Positions 35,089-46,483 of a DNA stretch of 64,000 nucleotides are shown here, piece by piece. The translations under genes and the position numbers were made by a program. Source of the DNA: Membranipora membranacea (taxonomy: Eukaryota; Bryozoa; Gymnolaemata; Cheilostomatida; Membraniporidae); assembly GCA_914767715.1 (NCBI GenBank), contig OU612068.1, forward strand, positions 12,648,001 through 12,712,000, in the 5' to 3' direction. Every line of letters starts with the position of its first letter. Positions within the stretch are counted from its first letter, which is position 1. The notes under the pieces are model-generated. The model did not search any database, was not told where the DNA came from, and worked only from the letters and a program-made list of their open reading frames with translations.

Positions 35089-38000
35089 GGTTTTTTTTCG
35101 CCGAGATCAAAAAATAGATTCGCTTCAAACCTACCTCATAGGGAGGAGCAACTCCTGCTCATCTCGAATCTGCAAATCGTTTGGCTCTGCAGCTTTTCAC
35201 TCTCCGTCAGCGTCCGTTTTAATTAGGGTCTGTTTTGCTAAAAAAAAACATGCCAAACGGCAGCATTGAAAAATAAAAACTCTGTTGGATTCTTATCAAA
35301 CTCCGACCAGTTCAAGCTCTTATTGGCCTCATTCAAACTGCAGAATATTGGAATCCTCTGATTAACTGGTGGGTCATAACGCTGAATTGAAGTTAAAAAA
35401 CTTATACCAAGGGAGGGTATCACGGTTTTTTTTCGCCGAGATCAAAAAATAGATTCGCTTCAAACCTACCTCATAGGGAGGAGCAACTCCTGCTCATCTC
35501 GAATCTGCAAACCGTTTGGCTCTGCGGCTTTTCACTCTCCGTCAGCATCCGTTTTAATTAGGGTCACTTTTGCTAAAAAAAAACATGCCAAACGGCAGCA
35601 TTGAAAAATAAAAACTCTGTTGGATTCTTATCAAACTCCGACCAGTTCAAGCTCTTATTGGCCTCATTCAAACTGCAGAATATTGGAATCCTCTGATTAA
35701 CTGGTGGGTCATAACGCTGACTTGAAGTTTCAAAAATTATACCAAGGGAGGGTATCACGGTTTTTTTTCGCCGAGATCAAAAAATAGATTCGCTTCAAAC
35801 CTACCTCATAAGGAGGAGCAACTCCTGCTCATCCCGAATCTGCAAACCGTTTGGCTCTGCGGCTTTTCACTCTCCGTCAGCGTCCGTTTAAATTAGGGTC
35901 ACTTTTGCTAAATAAAAACATGCCAAACGGCAGCATTGAAAAATAAAAACTCTGTTGGATTCTTATCAAACTCCGACCAGTTCAAGCTCTTATTGGCCTC
36001 ATTCAAACTGCAGAATATTGGAATCCTCTGATTAACTGGTGGGTCATAACGCTGACTTGAAGTTTCAAAAATTATACCAAGGGAGGGTATCACGGTTTTT
36101 TTTCGACGAGATCAAAAAATAGATTCACTTCAAACCTACCTCAGAGGGAGGAGCAACTCCTGCTCATCTCGAATCTGCAAACCGTTTGGCTCTGCGGCTT
36201 TTCACTCTCCGTCAGCGTCCGTTTTAATTAGAATCACTTTTGCTAAAAAAAAACATGCCAAACGGCAGCATTGAAAAATAAAAACTCTGTTGGATTCTTA
36301 TCAAACTCCGACCAGTTCAAGCTCTTATTGGCCTCATTCAAACTGCAGAATATTGGAATCCTCTGATTAACTGGTGGGTCATAACGCTGACTTGAAGTTT
36401 CAAAAATTATACCAAGGGAGGGTATCACGGTGTTTTTTCGCCGAGATCAATAAATACATTCGCTTCAAACCTACCTCATAGGGAGGAGCAACTCCTGCTC
36501 ATCTCGAATCTGCAAACCGTTTGGCTCGGCGGCTTTTCACTCTCCGTCAGCGTCCGTTTTGATTAGGGTCACTTTTGCTAAAAAAAAACATGCCAAACGG
36601 CAGCATTGAAAAATAAAAACTCTGTTGGATTCTTATCAAACTCCGACCAGTTCAAGCTCTTATTGGCCTCATTCAAACTGCAGAATATTGGAATCCTCTG
36701 ATTAACTGGTGGGTCATAACGCTGACTTGAAGTTTCAAAAATTATACCAAGGGAGGGTATCACGGTTTTTTTTCGCCGAGATCAAAAAATAGATTCGCTT
36801 CAAACCTACCTCATAGGGAGGAGCAACTCCTGCTCATCTCGAATCTGCAAACCGTTTGGCTCTGCGGCTTTTCACTCTCCGTCAGCGTCCGTTTTAATTA
36901 GGGTCACTTTTGCTTAAAAAAAACATGCCAAACGGCAGCATTGAAAAATAAAAAACTCTGTTGGATTCTTATCAAACTCCGACCAGTTCAAGCTCTTATT
37001 GGCCTCATTCAAACTGCAGAATATTGGAATCCTCTGATTAACTGGTGGGTCATAACGCTGACTTGAAGTTTCAAAAATTATACCAAGGGAGGGTATCACG
37101 GTTTTTTTTCGCCGAGATCAAAAAATAGATTCGCTTCAAACCTACCTCATAAGGAGGAGCAACTCCTGCTCATCCCGAATCTGCAAACCGTTTGGCTCTG
37201 CGGCTTTTCACTCTCCGTCAGCGTCCGTTTAAATTAGGGTCACTTTTGCTAAATAAAAACATGCCAAACGGCAGCATTGAAAAATAAAAACTCTGTTGGA
37301 TTCTTATCAAACTCCGACCAGTTCAAGCTCTTATTGGCCTCATTCAAACTGCAGAATATTGGAATCCTCTGATTAACTGGTGGGTCATAACGCTGACTTG
37401 AAGTTTCAAAAATTATACCAAGGGAGGGTATCACGGTTTTTGTTCGCCGAGATCAAAAAATAGATTCGCTTCAAACCTACCTCATAGGGAGGAGCAACTC
37501 CTGCTCATCTCGAATCTGCAAACCGTTTGGCTCTGCGGCTTTTCACTCTCCGTCAGCGCCCGTTTTAATTAGGGTCACTTTTGCTAAAAAAAAAACATGC
37601 CAAACGGCAGCATTGAAAAATCAAAACTCTGTTGGATTCTTATCAAACTCCGACCAGTTCAAGCTCTTATTGGCCTCATTCAAACTGCAGAATATTGGAA
37701 TCATCTGATTAACTGGTGGGTCATAACGCTGAATTGAAGTTAAAAAAATTATACCAAGGGAGGGTATCACGGTTTTTTTCGCCGAGATCAAAAAATAGAT
37801 TCGCTTCAAACCTACCTCATAGGGAGGAGCAACTCCTGCTCATCTCGAATCTGCAAACCGTTTGGCTCTGCGGCTTTTCACTCTCCGTCAGCATCCGTTT
37901 TAATTAGGGTCACTTTTGCTAAAAAAAAACATGCCAAACGGCAGCATTGAAAAATAAAAACTCTGTTGGATTCTTATCAAACTCCGACCAGTTCAAGCTC

Positions 38001-41000
38001 TTATTGGCCTCATTCAAACTGCAGAATATTGGAATCCTCTGATTAACTGGTGGGTCATAACGCTGACTTGAAGTTTCAAAAATTATACCAAGGGAGGGTA
38101 TCACGGTTTTTTTTCGCCGAGATCAAAAAATAGATTCGCTTCAAACCTACCTCATAAGGAGGAGCAACTCCTGCTCATCCCGAATCTGCAAACCGTTTGG
38201 CTCTGCGGCTTTTCACTCTCCGTCAGCGTCCGTTTAAATTAGGGTCACTTTTGCTAAATAAAAACATGCCAAACGGCAGCATTGAAAAATAAAAACTCTG
38301 TTGGATTCTTATCAAACTCCGACCAGTTCAAGCTCTTATTGGCCTCATTCAAACTGCAGAATATTGGAATCCTCTGATTAACTGGTGGGTCATAACGCTG
38401 ACTTGAAGTTTCAAAAATTATACCAAGGGAGGGTATCAAGGTTTTTTTTCGACGAGATCAAAAAATAGATTCACTTCAAACCTACCTCATAGGGAGGAGC
38501 AACTCCTGCTCATCTCGAATCTGCAAACCGTTTGGCTCTGCGGCTTTTCACTCTCCGTCAGCGTCCGTTTTAATTAGAATCACTTTTGCTAAAAAAAAAC
38601 ATGCCAAACGGCAGCATTGAAAAATAAAAACTCTGTTGGATTCTTATCAAACTCCGACCAGTTCAAGCTCTTATTGGCCTCATTCAAACTGCAGAATATT
38701 GGAATCCTCTGATTAACTGGTGGGTCATAACGCTGACTTGAAGTTTCAAAAATTATACCAAGGGAGGGTATCACGGTGTTTTTTCGCCGAGATCAATAAA
38801 TACATTCGCTTCAAACCTACCTCATAGGGAGGAGCAACTCCTGCTCATCTCGAATCTGCAAACCGTTTGGCTCGGCGGCTTTTCACTCTCCGTCAGCGTC
38901 CGTTTTAATTAGGGTCACTTTTGCTAAAAAAAAACATGCCAAACGGCAGCATTGAAAAATAAAAACTATGTTGGATTCTTATCAAACTCCGACCAGTTCA
39001 AGCTCTTATTGGCCTCATTCAAACTGCAGAATATTGGAATCCTCTGATTAACTGGTGGGTCATAACGCTGACTTGAAGTTTCAAAAATTATACCAAGGGA
39101 GGGTATCACGGTTTTTTTTCGCCGAGATCAAAAAATAGATTCGCTTCAAACCTACCTCATAGGGAGGAGCAACTCCTGCTCATCTCGAATCTGCAAACCG
39201 TTTGGCTCTGCGGCTTTTCACTCTCCGTCAGCGTCCGTTTTAATTAGGGTCACTTTTGCTTAAAAAAAACATGCCAAACGGCAGCATTGAAAAATAAAAA
39301 ACTCTGTTGGATTCTTATCAAACTCCGACCAGTTCAAGCTCTTATTGGCCTCATTCAAACTGCAGAATATTGGAATCCTCTGATTAACTGGTGGGTCATA
39401 ACGCTGACTTGAAGTTTCAAAAATTATACCAAGGGAGGGTATCACGGTTTTTTTTCGCCGAGATCAAAAAATAGATTCGCTTCAAACCTACCTCATAAGG
39501 AGGAGCAACTCCTGCTCATCCCGAATCTGCAAACCGTTTGGCTCTGCGGCTTTTCACTCTCCGTCAGCGTCCGTTTAAATTAGGGTCACTTTTGCTAAAT
39601 AAAAACATGCCAAACGGCAGCATTGAAAAATAAAAACTCTGTTGGATTCTTATCAAACTCCGACCAGTTCAAGCTCTTATTGGCCTCATTCAAACTGCAG
39701 AATATTGGAATCCTCTGATTAACTGGTGGGTCATAACGCTGACTTGAAGTTTCAAAAATTATACCAAGGGAGGGTATCACGGTTTTTGTTCGCCGAGATC
39801 AAAAAATAGATTCGCTTCAAACCTACCTCATAGGGAGGAGCAACTCCTGCTCATCTCGAATCTGCAAACCGTTTGGCTCTGCGGCTTTTCACTCTCCGTC
39901 AGCGCCCGTTTTAATTAGGGTCACTTTTGCTAAAAAAAAACATGCCAAACGGCAGCATTGAAAAATAAAAACTCTGTTGGATTCTTATCAAACTCCGACC
40001 AGTTCAAGCTCTTATTGGCCTCATTCAAACTGCAGAATATTGGAATCCTCTGATGAACTGGTGGGTCATAACGCTGACTTGAAGTTTCAAAAATTATACC
40101 AAGGGAGGGTATCACAGTTTTTTTTCGCCGAGATCAAAAAATAGATTCACTTCAAACCTACCTCATAGGGAGGAGCAACTCCTGCTCATCTCGAATCTGC
40201 AAACCGTTTGGCTCTCCGGCTTTTCACTCTCCGTCAGCGTCCGGTTTAATTAGGGTCACTTTTGCTAAAAAAAAACATGCCAAACGGCAGCATTGAAAAC
40301 GAAAAACTCTGTTGGATTCTTATCAAACTCCGACCAGTTCAAGCTCTAATTGGCCTCATTCAAACTGCAGAATATTGGAATCCTCTGATTAACTGGTGGG
40401 TCATAACACTGACTTGAAGTTTCAAAAATTATACCAAGGGAGGGTATCACGGTTTTTTTTCGCCGAGATCAAAAAATAGATTCACTTCAAACCTACCTCA
40501 TAGGGAGGAGCAACTCCTGCTCATCTCGAATCTGCAAACCGTTTGGCTCTGCGGCTTTTCACTCTCCGTCAGCGTCCGTTTTAATTAGGGTCACTTTTGC
40601 TAAAAAAAAACATGCCAAACGGCAGCATTGAAAAATAAAAACTCTGTTGGATTCTTATCAAACTCCGACCAGTTCAAGCTCTTATTGGCCTCATTCAAAC
40701 TGCAGAATATTGGAATCATCTGATTAACTGGTGGGTCATAACGCTGAATTGAAGTTAAAAAAATTATACCAAGGGAGGGTATCACGGTTTTTTTTCGCCG
40801 AGATCAAAAAATAGATTCGCTTCAAACCTACCTCATAGGGAGGAGCAACTCCTGCTCATCTCGAATCTGCAAACCGTTTGGCTCTGCGGCTTTTCACTCT
40901 CCGTCAGCATCCGTTTTAATTAGGGTCACTTTTGCTAAAAAAAAACATGCCAAACGGCAGCATTGAAAAATAAAAACTCTGTTGGATTCTTATCAAACTC

Positions 41001-44000
41001 CGACCAGTTCAAGCTCTTATTGGCCTCATTCAAACTGCAGAATATTGGAATCCTCTGATTAACTGGTGGGTCATAACGCTGACTTGAAGTTTCAAAAATT
41101 ATACCAAGGGAGGGTATCACGGTTTTTTTTCGCCGAGATCAAAAAATAGATTCGCTTCAAACCTACCTCATAAGGAGGAGCAACTCCTGCTCATCCCGAA
41201 TCTGCAAACCGTTTGGCTCTGCGGCTTTTCACTCTCCGTCAGCGTCCGTTTAAATTAGGGTCACTTTTGCTAAATAAAAACATGCCAAACGGCAGCATTG
41301 AAAAATAAAAACTCTGTTGGATTCTTATCAAACTCCGACCAGTTCAAGCTCTTATTGGCCTCATTCAAACTGCAGAATATTGGAATCCTCTGATTAACTG
41401 GTGGGTCATAACGCTGACTTGAAGTTTCAAAAGTTATACCAAGGGAGGGTATCAAGGTTTTTTTTCGACGAGATCAAAAAATAGATTCACTTCAAACCTA
41501 CCTCATAGGGAGGAGCAACTCCTGCTCATCTCGAATCTGCAAACCGTTTGGCTCTGCGGCTTTTCACTCTCCGTCAGCGTCCGTTTTAATTAGAATCACT
41601 TTTGCTAAAAAAAAACATGCCAAACGGCAGCATTGAAAAATAAAAACTCTGTTGGATTCTTATCAAACTCCGACCAGTTCAAGCTCTTATTGGCCTCATT
41701 CAAACTGCAGAATATTGGAATCCTCTGATTAACTGGTGGGTCATAACGCTGACTTGAAGTTTCAAAAATTATACCAAGGGAGGGTATCACGGTGTTTTTT
41801 CGCCGAGATCAATAAATACATTCGCTTCAAACCTACCTCATAGGGAGGAGCAACTCCTGCTCATCTCGAATCTGCAAACCGTTTGGCTCGGCGGCTTTTC
41901 ACTCTCCGTCAGCGTCCGTTTTGATTAGGGTCACTTTTGCTAAAAAAAAACATGCCAAACGGCAGCATTGAAAAATAAAAACTCTGTTGGATTCTTATCA
42001 AACTCCGACCAGTTCAAGCTCTTATTGGCCTCATTCAAACTGCAGAATATTGGAATCCTCTGATTAACTGGTGGGTCATAACGCTGACTTGAAGTTTCAA
42101 AAATTATACCAAGGGAGGGTATCACGGTTTTTTTTCGCCGAGATCAAAAAATAGATTCGCTTCAAACCTACCTCATAGGGAGGAGCAACTCCTGCTCATC
42201 TCGAATCTGCAAACCGTTTGGCTCTGCGGCTTTTCACTCTCCGTCAGCATCCGTTTTAATTAGGGTCACTTTTGCTAAAAAAAAACATGCCAAACGGCAG
42301 CATTGAAAAATAAAAACTCTGTTGGATTCTTATCAAACTCCGACCAGTTCAAGCTCTTATTGGCCTCATTCAAACTGCAGAATATTGGAATCCTCTGATT
42401 AACTGGTGGGTCATAACGCTGACTTGAAGTTTCAAAAATTATACCAAGGGAGGGTATCACGGTTTTTTTTCGCCGAGATCAAAAAATAGATTCGCTTCAA
42501 ACCTACCTCATAAGGAGGAGCAACTCCTGCTCATCCCGAATCTGCAAACCGTTTGGCTCTGCGGCTTTTCACTCTCCGTCAGCGTCCGTTTAAATTAGGG
42601 TCACTTTTGCTAAATAAAAACATGCCAAACGGCAGCATTGAAAAATAAAAACTCTGTTGGATTCTTATCAAACTCCGACCAGTTCAAGCTCTTATTGGCC
42701 TCATTCAAACTGCAGAATATTGGAATCCTCTGATTAACTGGTGGGTCATAACGCTGACTTGAAGTTTCAAAAGTTATACCAAGGGAGGGTATCAAGGTTT
42801 TTTTTCGACGAGATCAAAAAATAGATTCACTTCAAACCTACCTCATAGGGAGGAGCAACTCCTGCTCATCTCGAATCTGCAAACCGTTTGGCTCTGCGGC
42901 TTTTCACTCTCCGTCAGCGTCCGTTTTAATTAGAATCACTTTTGCTAAAAAAAAACATGCCAAACGGCAGCATTGAAAAATAAAAACTCTGTTGGATTCT
43001 TATCAAACTCCGACCAGTTCAAGCTCTTATTGGCCTCATTCAAACTGCAGAATATTGGAATCCTCTGATTAACTGGTGGGTCATAACGCTGACTTGAAGT
43101 TTAAAAAATTATACCAAGGGAGGGTATCACGGTGTTTTTTCGCCGAGATCAATAAATACATTCGCTTCAAACCTACCTCATAGGGAGGAGCAACTCCTGC
43201 TCATCTCGAATCTGCAAACCGTTTGGCTCGGCGGCTTTTCACTCTCCGTCAGCGTCCGTTTTGATTAGGGTCACTTTTGCTAAAAAAAAACATGCCAAAC
43301 GGCAGCATTGAAAAATAAAAACTCTGTTGGATTCTTATCAAACTCCGACCAGTTCAAGCTCTTATTGGCCTCATTCAAACTGCAGAATATTGGAATCCTC
43401 TGATTAACTGGTGGGTCATAACGCTGACTTGAAGTTTCAAAAATTATACCAAGGGAGGGTATCACGGTTTTCTTTCGCCGAGATCAAAAAATAGATTCGC
43501 TTCAAACCTACCTCATAGGGAGGAGCAACTCCTGCTCATCTCGAATCTGCAAACCGTTTGGCTCTGCGGCTTTTCACTCTCCGTCAGCGTCCGTTTTAAT
43601 TAGGGTCACTTTTGCTTAAAAAAAACATGCCAAACGGCAGCATTGAAAAATAAAAAACTCTGTTGGATTCTTATCAAACTCCGACCAGTTCAAGCTCTTA
43701 TTGGCCTCATTCAAACTGCAGAATATTGGAATCCTCTGATTAACTGGTGGGTCATAACGCTGACTTGAAGTTTCAAAAATTATATCAAGGGAGGGTATCA
43801 CGGTTTTTTTTCGCCGAGATCAAAAAATAGATTCGCTTCAAACCTACCTCATAAGGAGGAGCAACTCCTGCTCATCCCGAATCTGCAAACCGTTTGGCTC
43901 TGCGGCTTTTCACTCTCCGTCAGCGTCCGTTTAAATTAGGGTCACTTTTGCTAAATAAAAACATGCCAAACGGCAGCATTGAAAAATAAAAACTCTGTTG

Positions 44001-44136
44001 GATTCTTATCAAACTCCGACCAGTTCAAGCTCTTATTGGCCTCATTCAAACTGCAGAATATTGGAATCCTCTGATTAACTGGTGGGTCATAACGCTGACT
44101 TGAAGTTTCAAAAATTATACCAAGGGAGGGTATCAC
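35089..44136. repeat. Higher-order repeat: 7-monomer unit, 2346 bp, three copies with a nested 4-monomer duplication
   Basis: Copies are 35089-37434, 37435-39780 and 40451-44136, with two extra monomers at 39781-40450. Ordered markers define the unit: GCTGAATTGAAGTTA (about 35383, 37729 and 40745), CATAAGGAGG with CCCGAATC and GCTAAATAAAAAC (35806, 38152, 41168 and others), CGACGAG then TTAGAATCAC (36105/36228, 38451/38574, 41466/41591), AATAAATACATTCG with GGCTCGGCGG (36449, 38794, 41811), and GCTTAAAAAAAAC with AAAAAACTCTG (36912, 39258, 43614). In copy three, monomers 40786-42125 recur as 42126-43465 at a 1340-bp offset, adding four monomers to the unit. This is a duplication inside a higher-order repeat. 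Confidence 0.92.
42126..43465. repeat. Nested 4-monomer duplication inside the third 7-monomer copy
   Basis: This block repeats 40786-42125 at an offset of 1340 bp. Shared private markers include CAAAAGTTATACC (41430 and 42770) and GTATCAAGG (41450 and 42790), followed by CGACGAG, TTAGAATCAC, AATAAATACATTCG and GGCTCGGCGG in the same order. The CAAAAGTTATACC change is absent from the first two 7-monomer copies. It therefore arose in copy three before the nested duplication, which gives the order of events. A new GAAGTTTAAAAAATT change near 43101 came after it. Confidence 0.9.
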
Positions 44137-46483
44137 GGTTTTTGTTCGCCGAGATCAAAAAATAGATTCGCTTCAAACCTACCTCATAGGGAGGAGCAAC
44201 TCCTGCTCATCTCGAATCTGCAAACCGTTTGGCTCTGCGGCTTTTCACTCTCCGTCAGCGTCCGTTTTAATTAGGGTCACTTTTGCTAAAAAAAAACATG
44301 CCAAACGGCAGGATTGAAAAATAAAAAATCTGTTGGATTCTTATCGAACTCCTACCAGTTCAAGCTGTTATTGGCCTCATTCAAACTGCAGATTATTGGA
44401 ATCCTCTGATTAACTGGTGGGTCATAACGCTGACTTGAAGTTTCAATAATTATACCAAGGGAGGGTATCACGGTTTTTTTTCGCCGAGATCAAAAAATAG
44501 ATTCGCTTCAAACCTACCTCATAGGGAGGAGCAACTCCTGCTCATCTCGAATCTGCAAACCGTTTGGCTCTGCGGCTTTTCACTCTCCGTCAGCGTCCGT
44601 TTTAATTAGGGTCACTTTTGCTTAAAAAAAACATGCCAAACGGCAGCATTGAAAAATAAAAAACTCTGTTGGATTCTTATCAAACTCCGACCAGTTCAAG
44701 CTCTTATTGGCCTCATTCAAACTGCAGAATATTGGAATCCTCTGATTAACTGGTGGGTCATAACGCTGACTTGAAGTTTCAAAAATTATACCAAGGGAGG
44801 GTATCACGGTTTTTTTTCGCCGAGATCAAAAAATAGATTCACTTCAAACCTACCTCATAGGGAGGAGCAACTCCTGCTCATCTCGAATCTGCAAACCGTT
44901 TGGCTCTGCGGCTTTTCACTCTCGGTCAGCGTCCGTTTTAATTAGGGTCACTTTTGCTAAAAAAAAACATGCCAAACGGCAGCATTGAAAAATAAAAACT
45001 CTGTTGGATTCTCATCAAACTCCGACCAGTTCAAGCTCTTATTGGCCTCATTCAAACTGCAGAATATTGGAATCCTCTGATTAACTGGTGGGTCATAACG
45101 CTGACTTGAAGTTTCAAAAATTATACCAAGGGAGGGTATCACGGTTTTTTTTCGCCGAGATCAAAAAATAGATACGCTTCAAACCTACCTCATAGGGAGG
45201 AGCAACTCCTGCTCATCTCGAATCTGCAAACCGTTTGGCTCTGCGGCTTTTCACTCTCGGTCAGCGTCCGTTTTAATTAGGGTCACTTTTGCTAAAAAAA
45301 AACATGCCAAACGGCAGCATTGAAAAATAAAAACTCTGTTGGATTCTCATCAAACTCCGACCAGTTCAAGCTCTTATTGGCCTCATTCAAACTGCAGAAT
45401 ATTGGAATCCTCTGATTAACTGGTGGGTCATAACGCTGACTTGAAGTTTCAAAAATTATACCAAGGGAGGGTATCACGGTTTTTTTTCGCCGAGATCAAA
45501 AAATAGATACGCTTCAAACCTACCTCATAGGGAGGAGCAACTCCTGCTCATCTCGAATCTGCAAACCGTTTGGCTCTGCGGCTTTTCACTCTCCGTCAGC
45601 GTCCGTTTTAATTAGGGTCACTTTTGCTAAAAAAAAACATGCCAAACGGCAGCATTGAAAAATAAAAACTCTGTTGGATTCTCATCAAACTCCGACCAGT
45701 TCAAGCTCTTATTGGCCTCATTCAAACTGCAGAATATTGGAATCCTCTGATTAACTGGTGGGTCATAACGCTGACTTGAAGTTTCAAAAATTATACCAAG
45801 GGAGGGTATCACGGTTTTTTTTCGCCGAGATCAAAAAATAGATTCACTTCAAACCTACCTCATAGGGAGGAGCAACTCCTGCTCATCTCGAATCTGCAAA
45901 CCGTTTGGCTCTGCGGCTTTTCACTCTCCGTCAGCGCCCGTTTTAATTAGGGTCACTTTTGCTAAAAAAAAAACATGCCAAACGGCAGCATTGAAAAATA
46001 AAAACTCTGTTGGATTCTTATCAAACTCCGACCAGTTCAAGCTCTTATTGGCCTCATTCAAACTGCAGAATATTGGAATCCTCTGATTAACTGGTGGGTC
46101 ATAACGCTGACTTGAAGTTTCAAAAATTATACCAAGGGAGGGTATCACGGTTTTTTTTCGCCGAGATCAAAAAATAGATTCACTTCAAACCTACCTCATA
46201 GGGAGGAGCAACTCCTGCTCATCTCGAATCTGCAAACCGTTTGGCTCTGCGGCTTTTCACTCTCCGTCAGCGTGCGTTTTAATTAGGGTCACTTTTGCTA
46301 AAAAAAAACATGCCAAACGGCAGCATTGAAAAAGAAAAACTCTGTTGGATTCTTATCAAACTCCGACCAGTTCAAGCTCTTATTGGCCTCATTCATTCTG
46401 CAGAATATTGGAATCCTCTGATTAACTGGTGGGTCATAACGCTGACTTGAAGTTTCAAAAATTATACCAAGGGAGGGTATCAC
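44137..46483. repeat. Diverged monomer followed by a near-identical monomer triplet
   Basis: The first copy here (ending about 44472) is strongly diverged and listed separately. The next, ending at 44807, is of the GCTTAAAAAAAAC type found in the 35-44 kb unit. Copies ending at 45142, 45477 and 45812 all carry ATTCTCATC at exact 335-bp spacing; two share CTCTCGGTCAG (44921 and 45256) and two share AGATACGC (45171 and 45506). This is a recent single-monomer amplification. The last copies carry CAGCGCCCG near 45932, CAGCGTGCG near 46269 and CATTCATTCTGC near 46389. Confidence 0.82.
44288..44470. repeat. Strongly diverged part of one monomer
   Basis: Within about 180 bp this copy has at least seven private changes: GGCAGGATTG, AAAAAATCTG, TTATCGAACTCC, CTCCTACCAG, AAGCTGTTATTGG, GCAGATTATTGG and TTCAATAATT. 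The neighbouring monomers carry few. The changes sit in the second half only; the first half (44137-44287) is near consensus. That half-and-half pattern suggests conversion of one side or recombination with an older copy. Confidence 0.8.
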
